This document shows positions 49,749-57,907 of a DNA stretch of 57,963 bases, one piece after another (the stretch's first letter is position 1; every line of letters begins with the position of its first letter). Source of the DNA: Pseudomonadota bacterium. GTDB lineage: Bacteria; Pseudomonadota; Alphaproteobacteria; Sphingomonadales; Sphingomonadaceae. Location of the stretch: contig JAEXAW010000079.1 in assembly GCA_023458055.1 (NCBI GenBank), positions 1 through 57,963 of the forward strand. Reading direction: 5' to 3'. The position numbers were made by a program, and so were the translations under genes. Under the pieces are notes generated by a model, which made no database searches, was not told where the DNA came from, and saw nothing but the letters and a program-made list of their open reading frames with translations.

Positions 49749-50915
49749 CTATTCAAACACCCGGTCGCTCAAATGACCACCGCGCCCCGCGCCTTTATCG
49801 ACTTGGTCGATAACCTCGCCAAGCTTGGAATAGCTTGCCGGATCGCCGTTCAGTTTGCGCGCCTTGGCGAGGAGGGTGCGGGCTTCGGCGATGGCGGGTT
49901 TGCCCTTGTCATAGACGATCAGGGCCGCAAGTCCGGCACAGGCTTGTGCGCTATCGAGCCCGCATCCCTTGCGGTAGTAACGCTCGCCCTTGACCAGGTC
50001 CTCGCCGACCAATTCCCCGTCGAAATAAAGTTCGCCCAGCGACGCGCAAGCACCGGCCTCGTCGGCATCGCACGCTTTGGTGAGAAAGGTTTCGGCGCGC
50101 TTGCCATCCTTGGCAACGCCGGTGCCCCACATATAAAAATCGCCGACATAATGGCATCCTTGCATATCGCCGAGCGTGCACGCCTTGTCATAATAGCTCG
50201 CGGCTTTGGCCTTATCTTCGTTCACGCCCTCGCCATGTTCATACATCACGCCAAGATTGAAGCAGGCGGTGTCGATATCGCCGTCGCAGCCGGTGAGATA
50301 GACTTGCCGCGCGCGGACGTCATTTTTCGCAATCCCATATCCATAATGGAGCATATAGCCCAAGCGGGTGCAGCCATAGGGCGCCCCGCCATCGCAAGAT
50401 TTGGTAAACAAGGCGGTGGCGCGCACGCGCGCCGGATCCATCGCCGGAGCATCTTCGGGAATTGTCTCGGTTATCGTATCGCCGACGAAGCTGCAACCGA
50501 CACCCTCACGCCCCGCACAGGCTTTTTCGGCCAGTGCCAGCGCCTTCGCTTTATCCTGCGCAACGCCTTTGCCGTCATCATAAGCATAAGCGAGGTTGAT
50601 GCAGGCTTTGAGGTCGCCGCCATCGCAGCCGAGCTTGAAATAGCGCGCCGCGTCGGCAAGATCGGTCGCCCCGCCCCGATCGGTTTCGAGCAACAGGCCC
50701 AGATTGAGACAGGCATCGACATAGCCGCCATCGCAAGAGGTGCGATATTCCTTGCGGGCAACGTCAAATTTCTCCGCTTCATAAGCTTCATAGCCGCGAT
50801 CAAACGCGGCCTCGGCGGGCGGTGTCTTGGCCTTATCTTCCGCGCGCGCCGCGCCGCCATACAGGCTGAACGCCAGCACCCACGCCATCACCAGTTGATA
50901 GCCCCATCGCCGCAT
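49749..50915 (-). CDS. Secreted cysteine-rich Sel1-repeat protein (third of the cassette)
   Basis: 388 residues from the ATG at 50915 (GGGGGG ribosome site). Signal peptide (WGYQLVMAWVLAFSLYGGAARAED), then about eight Sel1-like repeats of about 36 residues, e.g. CDGGYVDACLNLGLLLETDRGGATDLADAARYFKLG. Each repeat contains a Cys pair (C...AC) as in Helicobacter Hcp proteins, where they form disulfides within repeats. Acts in the periplasm or outside; Sel1 proteins mediate protein-protein contacts. 111 nt after the preceding cassette gene. Confidence 0.92.
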   Translation of the reverse strand: MRRWGYQLVMAWVLAFSLYGGAARAEDKAKTPPAEAAFDRGYEAYEAEKFDVARKEYRTSCDGGYVDACLNLGLLLETDRGGATDLADAARYFKLGCDGGDLKACINLAYAYDDGKGVAQDKAKALALAEKACAGREGVGCSFVGDTITETIPEDAPAMDPARVRATALFTKSCDGGAPYGCTRLGYMLHYGYGIAKNDVRARQVYLTGCDGDIDTACFNLGVMYEHGEGVNEDKAKAASYYDKACTLGDMQGCHYVGDFYMWGTGVAKDGKRAETFLTKACDADEAGACASLGELYFDGELVGEDLVKGERYYRKGCGLDSAQACAGLAALIVYDKGKPAIAEARTLLAKARKLNGDPASYSKLGEVIDQVDKGAGRGGHLSDRVFE

Positions 50916-51026
50916 CGATACCCCCCATTTTTCCCTGCAAGACCAGCAGCATAAATTAGCCGGAGCTAGCCCGCAAGACCTGCGCTGGCCACCCTGTCTG
51001 GAGGGAAGGTGGCCGGAGCCCATCCG

Positions 51027-52394
51027 TCAATTCAGCGTCTTCGCCGCCCATTTTTCGGCGAGCCGTTGGCGGGTCATCTCCATCCAGCCTTCCGTCGCGC
51101 GGACGAGGAGGCCGTTGGCATCGAGCAGCCTCGCTTGGGCGAGCCAGCGTTCTGCCTCCGCGAGATCGTCGGGACCCGCGTCCGGGCTGATGCCGATCCG
51201 CAACATCGCGGCGGCGGCGCAGCTGTTCGCATCCTTGCGGTCGCAGCCCTGGCTCAACCAGGCATAGCCTTCCTTTTCATCCGCGGATGTACCGTACATG
51301 CCGAGCCAGCGCGTGAGGCCCGCATTATAACAGGCCGCCGCCTGACCCAGCGTGCAGGCCTTACTGAACAGCGCATAGCTGGTCGCTTGCTCCGCGCTGC
51401 CATCTGCGGCTTTGGTCATCAGATGGGCGAGTTCGAAGCAGCTTTGCGCATCCTTGCGGTCACAGGGTTTACGGTAAAGTTTGGCCGCCTTCGTCCGGTC
51501 GCGCGGCATGTCATGAACGGCGGCGTAGGTCAAAGCGGCGCTGAGGCAGTCGGACCGAAATTCGACCGGGCATGGCCGGTGCAGCAATTCGGTCGCCTTT
51601 GCCATATCGGCGGGTACGCCATCGCCTTTGGCATAGACCATGGCAAGGTTCATACAGGCGGGCGTGTAATTCTGGTCGCACGCCTTGCGGTAAAAGCTGA
51701 TGCCTTCCGTCTTGTCGACAGGCACAGCCTCGCCGGTGAAGCGCATCAAGGCATAGTGGAAGCAAGGCGCGGCCGCGCCACCCTCGCAACCGCGCTTGTA
51801 ATAGTCCGCGGCCTTGGCTTTGTCCGCAAGGCTTGCGGTCGCGGAATAAATTTCGTCTGCAATACGGTAGCAGGCGAGCCCCTCACCCTTGTCGCAGGCG
51901 GTGGTGATAAGTTCTGCGGCAAGCGCTTCATTCTTCGTGACGCCCGTGCCGTCTTTCAAAAAGGTCGCATAGACCACACAGCCGCGCTGGAAACCGCCAT
52001 TGCAGCTGTCGCGATAGGCTTCGGCAATCCAGCGGACCTCAATTTTTTGCGCGCCGGGTTTCTTGTTCTGCTGGTCCCACAGCAGCCCCTTGTTGAAGCA
52101 GCTTTTGGGATTGCCCGCATCGCACGAGCGGGAAAAGGCAAGCAGCGCTTTTTCAGTATCGCCAGCCTTCAGCGCATCATGGCCGCGCTGATAGTCGGCT
52201 TCGGCCCAAGCCGGATCGGGCGCGGCCGGGACGATTGGCGCCCGTGGGGCCGGGGGCGGTGGAGGCGGCGAAGGCACCTGCATCTTGACCGGCGCGTTGC
52301 CGGGTGCGGCCTGCGCACTCGCCATGTCTGCCTGAACCGGCGTTCCCAGCGTCGCCGCCACCATGGCCAGAGCGGCCCACAAATGATGTTTCAT
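51027..52394 (-). CDS. Secreted cysteine-rich Sel1-repeat protein (second of the cassette)
   Basis: 455 residues. Signal peptide (HHLWAALAMVAATLGTPVQAD), a Pro-rich linker (SPPPPPPAPRAPIVPAAP), then about nine Sel1-like repeats with Cys pairs (SCDAGNPKSCFNKGLLW, ACDQNYTPACMNLAMVYAKGDGV, PCDRKDAQSCFELAHLM). Overlaps the upstream gene by 4 nt (ATGA). Likely partner of the two flanking Sel1 proteins. Confidence 0.93.
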   Translation of the reverse strand: MKHHLWAALAMVAATLGTPVQADMASAQAAPGNAPVKMQVPSPPPPPPAPRAPIVPAAPDPAWAEADYQRGHDALKAGDTEKALLAFSRSCDAGNPKSCFNKGLLWDQQNKKPGAQKIEVRWIAEAYRDSCNGGFQRGCVVYATFLKDGTGVTKNEALAAELITTACDKGEGLACYRIADEIYSATASLADKAKAADYYKRGCEGGAAAPCFHYALMRFTGEAVPVDKTEGISFYRKACDQNYTPACMNLAMVYAKGDGVPADMAKATELLHRPCPVEFRSDCLSAALTYAAVHDMPRDRTKAAKLYRKPCDRKDAQSCFELAHLMTKAADGSAEQATSYALFSKACTLGQAAACYNAGLTRWLGMYGTSADEKEGYAWLSQGCDRKDANSCAAAAMLRIGISPDAGPDDLAEAERWLAQARLLDANGLLVRATEGWMEMTRQRLAEKWAAKTLN

Positions 52395-53185
52395 TTCTTC
52401 TCCTCAGGATGGGCCGCGCTATAGGCCGCGAGCCGTTGTTCGGCCTTGCTCACCTCGGCCAGCAGCGCCTTGTTGCCGAGATCGAGCAGATAAGTGCGGC
52501 GCAGGACGATCATCGCTTGCTCCAGCGATTGCCGGTCCTGCTGAGGCTTGGCGGCAATATAGCGCCCCAGCGCGCCGCAGGATTTGGCATCGTAGCCGAG
52601 ACACCCGTCGCCATAGGCTTTGGCCGCGATATCCACCCGGGTCTGGCCCGGAAACAGGCGGTTGTCCGCATAGCCCTGCTCGATCCGCTGCCCCGCCCTA
52701 AAGCAAGCGCTCGTCATTTGCCGCTCGCACGCGGCCTCATAGCGGGTCAGCGCTTGCATGCGGGCAGCACGCTCGGGGCGCTTTTCCGCGCTTTCTGCAA
52801 AAGCGAAACAAGCGGGCGCATAATTGGCCTCGCACGCTCCATCGAGCAGACGGAACATGGTCTTGGGATCGCTTGTACGAAGGGCGGTCTGATAGTCGCG
52901 CTCGGCCGCGGCGAAACCTTGCGCAACGGGTAACGGGTTGACGGCAGGCGGCGGCGCTTTGGGCGTAACCGGAGGGCTGGTGGTCGGCGGAAGCGGCGAC
53001 GGTTCAAACGGCGGTGCGAGTGGTGGTGGCGGAGACGGCGGAGGCAGTTCGCGCGCGCCGGGGGTAGAGATCGTCGGCGGCTGCGCGCCGGGTTGCTGCG
53101 CCAGCGTGGGCGGACCAATCAGCAGGCCCGCCATGACCGGCATCAGCCGCAGCACGGCCCACCTGCCCCGCAAATCCAAGCGCAT
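52391..53185 (-). CDS. Secreted Sel1-like protein with Pro-rich linker (first of the cassette)
   Basis: 264 residues from the ATG at 53185 (another ATG nine bases earlier). Signal peptide (RWAVLRLMPVMAGLLIGPPTLAQ), a long Pro-rich linker (about residues 25-90, many PPPLAPP-type runs) and then about four degenerate Sel1-like repeats with Cys pairs (ACEANYAPACFAFAES, ACERQMTSACFRAGQRIEQG, GCLGYDAKSCGALGRYI). The frame extends upstream to 53494 through repeat B3, which is rejected. Confidence 0.85.
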   Translation of the reverse strand: MRLDLRGRWAVLRLMPVMAGLLIGPPTLAQQPGAQPPTISTPGARELPPPSPPPPLAPPFEPSPLPPTTSPPVTPKAPPPAVNPLPVAQGFAAAERDYQTALRTSDPKTMFRLLDGACEANYAPACFAFAESAEKRPERAARMQALTRYEAACERQMTSACFRAGQRIEQGYADNRLFPGQTRVDIAAKAYGDGCLGYDAKSCGALGRYIAAKPQQDRQSLEQAMIVLRRTYLLDLGNKALLAEVSKAEQRLAAYSAAHPEEKK

Positions 53186-53345
53186 TGATCCCATCCCCTT
53201 TTGTCTTGGGCATGCGGCATAAGCGGTTTTGAATTCAAGCGCAATGATGGGGCCGCCCGCTGGGGCTTCGCATGGCAAACCTTCACCCTCCTCACCGATG
53301 GCCCCTCCCGCATTATTTGGGTAACGGGGAGGATCTAGCGTGGCC

Positions 53346-53473
53346 CCACCCTCCCTTTCAGGGAGGGTCAAAAGACGGCACGTCTTTTGGGGTGGGTATT
53401 GCCGCCCAACTACCGTTTTACCCACCCCGAAGCCGCTAACGCGCCTTCGACCCTCCCTGGCGAGGGAGGGTGG
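53346..53473. repeat. Composite repeat, family B (copy B3), with A remnants
   Basis: In the 360-nt gap between the tape-measure gene and the Sel1 cassette. Ends CCACCCTCCCT ... AGGGAGGGTGG; inner stems AAAAGACGGCACGTCTTTT and CGAAGCCGCTAACGCGCCTTCG. Flanking A-family fragments lie at about 53300-53337 (CCCCTCCCGC ... GGGGAGGAT) and 53483-53521 (GAGCGTGACGGAGGGCTCG). Direct orientation with respect to B2. No gene in the gap. Confidence 0.85.
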
Positions 53474-53545
53474 AGGCCGCGCTAGGTGGCGCACTGTCAG
53501 GAGCGTGACGGAGGGCTCGCCCGCAACTTTAGTCGAAGCTGGGTC

Positions 53546-54133
53546 TCACTCCGCGTCCAACACCGCCGCGCGGACCGCCCGTGCGATCTGCCGTCCGGTC
53601 GCCTGCATCCGTTCGGGCGAAGCCTGGCCGCCACCGCCGACATTGACCGTGATGCGGATATCGCGCGCACCGCCCGCCGCGCCCGTCTCGACGCGTCCAG
53701 AGGCCGTCGGCACGAACCATTCGGGACCGCGCTCGCCGACGCGATAGGCGCGTCCCGGCGAGACCGGACCGCCGGTTGCGCGGCCCGGCGCTCCGGCAAA
53801 GGCGGCCGCGATTTGCAACGCCCCCGCCAGCAAGCTGCCAGCATCGCCACTGCCTCCTCCACCGCCGCCCTGGCCGAGCGCACCCATCCCGGACTGAATT
53901 GCCGAGCGCGCAATTTCCGCCATCACCGACAGCGCGACCTTCTTCAAATCTTCAAAGCCGAACTTGCCGGATTGCAGAAAGCGATGCAGGCTCGCCTCCA
54001 GCGCTCTCCCGGCGCGGTCCATCCCCGCCGCAAGCGGTCCTTCAAGCTCGCTCTTCATCGCGGCCACATCGCGCGCAAAGCCCTGCGTATCCGCCCGCAC
54101 CGAAACGAGCAGCGTATCGAGTTGATCTGACAT
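53546..54133 (-). CDS. GTA tail tape-measure protein (gp11-like)
   Basis: 195 residues. N-terminal coiled/helical segment (LDTLLVSVRADTQGFARDVAAMKSELEGPLAAGMDRAGRALEASLHRFL), an amphipathic region (FEDLKKVALSVMAEIARSAIQSGMGALG), a Gly-rich stretch, then GGPVSPGRAYRVGERGPEWFVPTASGRVE, the pattern at tape-measure C-termini. Length sets tail length; 195 residues is close to the RcGTA protein (about 220), predicting a comparably short tail. AAGGAA ribosome site. Confidence 0.9.
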   Translation of the reverse strand: MSDQLDTLLVSVRADTQGFARDVAAMKSELEGPLAAGMDRAGRALEASLHRFLQSGKFGFEDLKKVALSVMAEIARSAIQSGMGALGQGGGGGGSGDAGSLLAGALQIAAAFAGAPGRATGGPVSPGRAYRVGERGPEWFVPTASGRVETGAAGGARDIRITVNVGGGGQASPERMQATGRQIARAVRAAVLDAE

Positions 54134-54146
54134 TTTTTGGTTCCTT

Positions 54147-54359
54147 TTAATCCGGAAAGCGCCGCATCAACGCCGCCAGGGTATCCGCATCGGGTGGCCC
54201 CGCAGCCTCCGCGCCCTTCCCGCGTAACTCTGCCAGCGCTTCAAACAGCGCGGCCACCTCCTGCGGCGTTGCAGCCCAGAATTGCTCGGGGGTCCAGTGG
54301 AACAGCGCGCCCATCAGGCCAGCGAGACGGGCGGCGGCGGGGGTGAAAGGGGTGGGCAT
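54147..54359 (-). CDS. GTA tail assembly chaperone (gp10.1/rcc01693-like)
   Basis: 70 residues from the ATG at 54359. It matches the DUF2376 (TIGR02216) group: FTPAAARLAGLMGALFHWTPEQFWAATPQEVAALFEAL. In tailed phages the small protein at this position is a second tail chaperone. 13 nt before the tape-measure gene. A short dispersed motif (CCTTCGACGAGGCTCAGG) lies just upstream at about 54419. Confidence 0.88.
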   Translation of the reverse strand: MPTPFTPAAARLAGLMGALFHWTPEQFWAATPQEVAALFEALAELRGKGAEAAGPPDADTLAALMRRFPD

Positions 54360-54466
54360 TGGCTTTTTCCCGATCAGGCAAAGGCTTATCAAAAATCGGC
54401 TAGGCCGATGGGTTCATCCTTCGACGAGGCTCAGGACGAACGGGAGAAAGTGAAGCCGCACCCCTC

Positions 54467-54883
54467 TCAGCCGCCCTTCAGCACCGCTTCCAGCAATTGC
54501 CTCAGCGCGGGCGTAATGCTCGCAAGGCCTTGCGCGGTGATCGCCTCGCCGATGGCCTCGCGGGTGGGGCGGTGGCCGCTGCGGGGTTCGCAGCAATGCC
54601 AGAAGAGGGCGACCAGTTCGGTGAGTTTCAACCCGCCGCTGGCCGCGCGTTCGACGAGGGCAAAGAGCGAGCCCAACTCCTCTTCTGCCGCGACGAGTGC
54701 GGTGAAACTGGGGCGCAGTTTCCACGGTTCGCCCGCCATCATGAGGACCGCTTCCCCTCTTGACGGATTGGCGATACTCTGCCCGTTGCCGTCCGCACCT
54801 AACCCGCACGCCCGGTCTACCGGGTTGTGCGAATGGCCGGTCCGGCTTGCCGGATCACCGGCCATCAAAGACTCCCCGCTCAT
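54467..54883 (-). CDS. GTA gp10-like tail chaperone
   Basis: 138 residues. The GTA_gp10 core is in the C-terminal about 95 residues: NPSRGEAVLMMAGEPWKLRPSFTALVAAEEELGSLFALVERAASGGLKLTELVALFWHCC, then ITPALRQLLEAVLKGG. The N-terminal about 40 residues are less typical and a later start (e.g. MMAGEPWKL) cannot be excluded, but the ATG at 54883 overlaps the gp9 stop (ATGA), favouring it. Confidence 0.88.
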   Translation of the reverse strand: MSGESLMAGDPASRTGHSHNPVDRACGLGADGNGQSIANPSRGEAVLMMAGEPWKLRPSFTALVAAEEELGSLFALVERAASGGLKLTELVALFWHCCEPRSGHRPTREAIGEAITAQGLASITPALRQLLEAVLKGG

Positions 54884-55287
54884 ACCGCCACGACCGCGCC
54901 GCTGCTTTCCAGCGCGAGCGTGTAGCTGCGCTCGCCATTATAATCGCCGGCATAATCGAGCCGCGTCACAAGGAAACGCCCGCGCAAGCGCTCGCCGCTT
55001 TCGAAACTCAGTTCATAATCGTCAAGCGTGCCCGCAAGCGCATGGCCCTTGACCCTGAGTTCAGCGGCCGATCCGGTAAAGATCCCCGCCGCCGATACCG
55101 ACACCGAGCGCACGCCCGCGCCCGACAGTAATTCGCGCCAGCCGCCGCTGTCCTTGGTGGTCACATTGACCGCCTCGCCATTGACCGAAAGCTGCGTGGT
55201 GCGGAGGCCCGCGACGGTTTGATAAGCGGGCGGGGATGCGCCATTGCCGATTTTGAGGAGGAAAGCACTGCCTTTTTCTGCGGGCAT
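54880..55287 (-). CDS. GTA major tail (tube) protein (gp9-like)
   Basis: 135 residues from the ATG at 55287, TP901-1-type tail tube protein: KGSAFLLKIGNGASPPAYQTVAGLRTTQLSVNGEAVNVTTKDSGGWRELLSGAGVRSVSVSAAGIFTG. Polymerises into the tail tube. Ribosome site AGGAA. The frame extends upstream into repeat A3, which is rejected. Upstream neighbour gp8 is 420 nt away, separated by A3 and B4. Confidence 0.93.
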   Translation of the reverse strand: MPAEKGSAFLLKIGNGASPPAYQTVAGLRTTQLSVNGEAVNVTTKDSGGWRELLSGAGVRSVSVSAAGIFTGSAAELRVKGHALAGTLDDYELSFESGERLRGRFLVTRLDYAGDYNGERSYTLALESSGAVVAV

Positions 55288-55334
55288 GATGGGGGTTCCT
55301 TTTTGGGTGGTTGATGCGTAAATGAGATGCAAAA

Positions 55335-55548
55335 GCTCCTCCCTATGATCGCAGATCATGGGGAGGTGGCAGCCCATAGGGCTGACGGAGGGGTCGCCTG
55401 CGTTAGCAGGCGGAAGGGTTTATGCTGTGCTTTGGAGGGAGGTTCTGAGCGGAGAGGCGGCCCGCTCGGCTATCGCCTCGCGACCCCTCCACCATTTGGC
55501 TACGCCAAACGGTCCCCCTCCCCATTGCTGCGCAACGGGGAGGAACTT
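55335..55548. repeat. Composite repeat, family A (copy A3)
   Basis: First stem TATGATC-gca-GATCATG, second stem CAGCCC-ata-GGGCTG then ACGGAGGGGTCG, third stem GCCTGC-gtta-GCAGGC; then AGGGAGG ... GAGCGGAGAGGCGGCCCGCT, CGACCCCTCCACC, TTTGGCTACGCCAAA and terminal CCCCTCCCC ... ACGGGGAGGAACT. With B4 it fills the gp8-gp9 junction; nothing else there. Confidence 0.88.
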
Positions 55549-55556
55549 AGCGCTTC

Positions 55557-55691
55557 CCCACCCCCCCTCACCAGGGAGGGTCAAAAAACGACACGTTTTT
55601 TGGGGTGGGTAGCGAAGCGCATTGCGGAGAGGTTTTACCCACCCGGAAAAATCTTTAGATTTTTCGACCCTCCCTCGCGAGGGAGGGTGAT
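55557..55691. repeat. Composite repeat, family B (copy B4)
   Basis: Directly follows A3. Inner stems AAAAAACGACACGTTTTTT and GAAAAATCTTTAGATTTTTC, central GGGGTGGGT ... ACCCACCC, end GACCCTCCCTCGCGAGGGAG. Lies 16 nt downstream of the gp8 stop codon in transcript direction. Confidence 0.88.
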
Positions 55692-55707
55692 GAAGCGGCG
55701 CGCTTGA

Positions 55708-56139
55708 CTACCCTTGCGCCAACAGCCGCATCCGCACGTCCATCAGCGCGGCCCAGCCGCCGCCTTTGGCCGTGGCTTTCATCAATTCCGCCGAGCCGGC
55801 AACCTTCGTGCGGGTGACGCGGGTGGTGACGATCTGCCAGCCGTCTTGTGCGCGCGGCAATTTTGCGAGCGCGAGGTCCGCCGCGCGCACCGCCGCCGCG
55901 ATGCGGATGCTGTCCTGCCCACGCGCATAAAAGCTGAGGCCGAGTGTCACCTCGCGGCCCTCCTCGCTTTTGCCGCCCCAATCGCTGCCGAGGCTTTCGC
56001 CGAGCACGACGTAAGGCGGCGCGGCTTGCACCGGCGTTCCATCATGGACGCCATGCACCAGCGCCATCAGCGCGCGGTCGGTGGTAAGGGCCGCGAGCAA
56101 CGCCTGCCGCGCGGCAAGATCGGGGGAGGTGGGGGTCAT
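55708..56139 (-). CDS. GTA tail terminator/DUF3168 protein (gp8-like)
   Basis: 143 residues of the DUF3168 family: ARQALLAALTTDRALMALVHGVHDGTPVQAAPPYVVLGESLGSDWGGKSEEGREVTLGLSFYARGQD, with the usual YVVLGE and LDV/MDVRMRL endings. Completes the tail tube at the head side. Isolated from both neighbouring genes by composite repeats. Confidence 0.93.
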   Translation of the reverse strand: MTPTSPDLAARQALLAALTTDRALMALVHGVHDGTPVQAAPPYVVLGESLGSDWGGKSEEGREVTLGLSFYARGQDSIRIAAAVRAADLALAKLPRAQDGWQIVTTRVTRTKVAGSAELMKATAKGGGWAALMDVRMRLLAQG

Positions 56140-56163
56140 GGATATGGACTTTCTCGATGAAAA

Positions 56164-56382
56164 GCTCCTCCCCGTTCGCTGCAGGCGAATGGGGGGGTGG
56201 CAGCCGCGTCCGCGGCTGACGGAGGGGTGGCCTGCGTCTGCAGGCGGAAGGGTTTATGCTGTGCTTTGGAGGGAGGCTCCGAGCGGAGAGACGGCCCGCT
56301 CGGCTGTCGCCTCGCGACCCCTCCACCCTTTGGCTACGCCAAACGGTCCCCCTCCCCATTGCTGCGCAACGGGGAGGAACTA
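56164..56382. repeat. Composite repeat, family A (copy A4)
   Basis: First stem TTCGC-tgca-GGCGAA, second stem CAGCCGC-gtcc-GCGGCTG then ACGGAGGGGTGG, third stem GCCTGC-gtct-GCAGGC; far half CGCGACCCCTCCACC, TTTGGCTACGCCAAA, end CCCCTCCCCATTGCTGCGCA then ACGGGGAGGAAC. With B5 it fills the 432-nt junction between the small 56572 gene and gp8. Confidence 0.88.
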
Positions 56383-56392
56383 GCGCACCGTT

Positions 56393-56528
56393 CCACCCTC
56401 CCTGTTCAGGGAGGGTCAAAAAACGGTTACGTTTTTTGGGGTGGGTTTGAGGGCGCGTTTGCCTGAGAGGCTTGACCCACCCCGAAAAATCTTTCGATTT
56501 TTCGACCCTCCTGAAAAGGGAGGGTGGG
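56393..56528. repeat. Composite repeat, family B (copy B5)
   Basis: Ends CCACCCTCCCT ... AGGGAGGGTGG; inner stems AAAAAACGGTTACGTTTTTT and GAAAAATCTTTCGATTTTTC; central GGGGTGGGT ... ACCCACCCC. Follows A4 at a 10-nt distance, as B4 follows A3. Confidence 0.88.
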
Positions 56529-56571
56529 GGCGTTGCGCTATCGTCTCTCGCTAAGCGGGGATGAAGCGCCG

Positions 56572-56793
56572 CTACCGCCCCGGCCATCTCAGCGCGGGGT
56601 CTTGGGCGCTACGTTCACGCAAATTCCGCCCGCGTATTTCCACTGCATCGCCGAGGAGGCGCACCTCCAGATCGGGGTGCGTTTCGCGCAGGCTGTCAGC
56701 CAACCGCCGGGCGCTTGCTTCGGCCCGCTCGCGCCCCAGCCGTTCAGCCAGAAGCGCGAGGCCATCCCATGGCGCCGCAGCCCCCGCGCTCAC
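56572..56793 (-). CDS. Small GTA-cluster protein of unknown function
   Basis: 73 residues from a GTG at 56793 that overlaps the connector stop (GTGA). Mostly helical and charged (LALLAERLGRERAEASARRLADSLRETHPDLEVRLLGDAVEIRGRNLRERSAQDPALRWPGR). In RcGTA a head-tail stopper (gp7) of about 110 residues occupies this slot; I cannot align this protein to it. Another GTG nine codons earlier is possible. Confidence 0.65.
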   Translation of the reverse strand: MSAGAAAPWDGLALLAERLGRERAEASARRLADSLRETHPDLEVRLLGDAVEIRGRNLRERSAQDPALRWPGR

Positions 56794-57356
56794 AGCGTCA
56801 TCCGCCGGAACGGGTGCCACAAGGCCGCGACCGCCGCAGGGGGCGCCACATCGCGGGCATCATCACGCGCCGCATAAAGATGGGCGACCAGTCGCAACAA
56901 ACCCTGTCGCACGCTTTCGGGCACCGCATTGCCATCCGCGCCGAGGCCCGCCTGATAGGTCACGCGCAAGCGGCCCGCCGCACCGGGCTGGACCACCCGC
57001 ACAAACCCGTCGCCGAGCGCGTCGATATCGATCGCATAATGCGCCACCGGCAGCGCGAACGGCGCGCCCTCGGCGGGGAGCCCTTCGACCGCGGTGATCG
57101 CCGCGACCGGGCCGTGCGCGAGCCGCTGCCACTGGCCGGTGCGCATCGGCTGGGTCTCAACCACCTTACGCGCGATGAGGAGGAGGCCGGTGAACGCCTC
57201 GCACAAATCGCAGGCGGTGCGGATCAACGCGGCGATGAGCGCATCATCCTCGCTGAGGCTGAGCCGCATCCACGCTTTGGCTTCGGCAAGGCTGACGGGC
57301 AGCGTTTCGGGCGGCGCGATGTCGACGCGGCGTAAGGCGGGGGTATCACAGGACAT
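56790..57356 (-). CDS. GTA head-tail connector (gp6-like)
   Basis: 188 residues from the ATG at 57356. It matches the phiE125 gp8/gp6-like head-tail connector group: LPVSLAEAKAWMRLSLSEDDALIAALIRTACDLCEAFTGLLLIARKVVETQPM and later VTYQAGLGADGNAVPESVRQGLLRLVAHLYAARD. It forms the adaptor ring under the portal. Stop overlaps the next start (GTGA). Confidence 0.92.
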   Translation of the reverse strand: MSCDTPALRRVDIAPPETLPVSLAEAKAWMRLSLSEDDALIAALIRTACDLCEAFTGLLLIARKVVETQPMRTGQWQRLAHGPVAAITAVEGLPAEGAPFALPVAHYAIDIDALGDGFVRVVQPGAAGRLRVTYQAGLGADGNAVPESVRQGLLRLVAHLYAARDDARDVAPPAAVAALWHPFRRMTL

Positions 57357-57360
57357 GAGA

Positions 57361-57651
57361 TTAACGCTCCTCGATGCGGACGGTGAGGCTGCGATCCTCG
57401 ACCTGCCCGTCGGACAAAGTGACATGGTTGGTGACGCGATAAACCGCGCCGATGCGCCCGCCGCCGAGCGTGACGCTGGTGGTGACGAGGTCGAAGGCGG
57501 TGGCCGCTAGAGTGAGCGGGGCGGGGTCGCCGGGAGAAGCATCCGGGGCGATGCTCCACTGGCTCGCGACGATGATCTGCCCGTCGGCATAATCGTCCCA
57601 CAAAAAGGCATGATCGACCCGCGCCTGCGGATCCTTGAGGATGAGGGTCAT
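57361..57651 (-). CDS. Phage neck/fibre-tail adaptor-like protein
   Basis: 96 residues: LILKDPQARVDHAFLWDDYADGQIIVASQWSIAPDASPG ... RIGAVYRVTNHVTLSDGQVEDRSLTVRIEER. The pattern of a 'kDP...D..FDW..YL..G..I..S.W' start and 'Y.VtNhvtTs.G..d.rsl.vri.e' end fits phage neck proteins of the Gp77-like/fibre-tail adaptor group (recollection). It precedes the connector by 4 nt and is an addition relative to RcGTA order. Confidence 0.75.
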   Translation of the reverse strand: MTLILKDPQARVDHAFLWDDYADGQIIVASQWSIAPDASPGDPAPLTLAATAFDLVTTSVTLGGGRIGAVYRVTNHVTLSDGQVEDRSLTVRIEER

Positions 57652-57696
57652 GGTGGGGGCTTTCGAGGGTTGGAGAAGGGAAGGTTGCGCAACGCC

Positions 57697-57840
57697 CCTA
57701 CCCTCCCTTTTTTAGGGAGGGTCAAAAGGCGGCACGCCTTTTGGGGTGGGTAGCGAAGCAGCCGGGAGCGAACGGGGAGGCTTTACCCACCCCGAAATTA
57801 CCTGACGTGAATTTCGACCCTCCCTTGCGAGGGAGGGTGG
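57697..57840. repeat. Composite repeat, family B (copy B6)
   Basis: Inner stems AAAAGGCGGCACGCCTTTT and CGAAATTACC ... GTGAATTTCG; end CCTCCCTTGCGAGGGAGGGT. Upstream (transcript sense) of the neck gene, in the 312-nt stretch to the window edge, which holds no gene. Confidence 0.85.
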
Positions 57841-57850
57841 GAGTTGGGTC

Positions 57851-57902
57851 CTCCCCGAAGCCGCTAAAGCGCCTTCGACCCTCCCTGGCGAGGGAGGGTG
57901 AG
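57851..57902. repeat. Half of a family-B repeat
   Basis: Only the right half of a B element: CCCCGAAGCCGCTAAAGCGCCTTCG stem region followed by CCTCCCTGGCGAGGGAGGGT. Its reverse complement is nearly the same as the half copy at 43050-43090. Confidence 0.8.
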
Positions 57903-57907
57903 GGATA

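Noticed and set aside
49773..50954. 393-residue plus-strand frame opposite the Sel1 gene
   Set aside because: Apparent periodicity only mirrors the Sel1 repeats of the real gene.
55358..56466. Plus-strand frames with repeated protein motifs (e.g. GRVYAVLWREA and PPPHCCATGRN) at 55.4 and 56.3 kb
   Set aside because: They are translations of the A and B repeats, identical because the DNA repeats, not because of protein coding.
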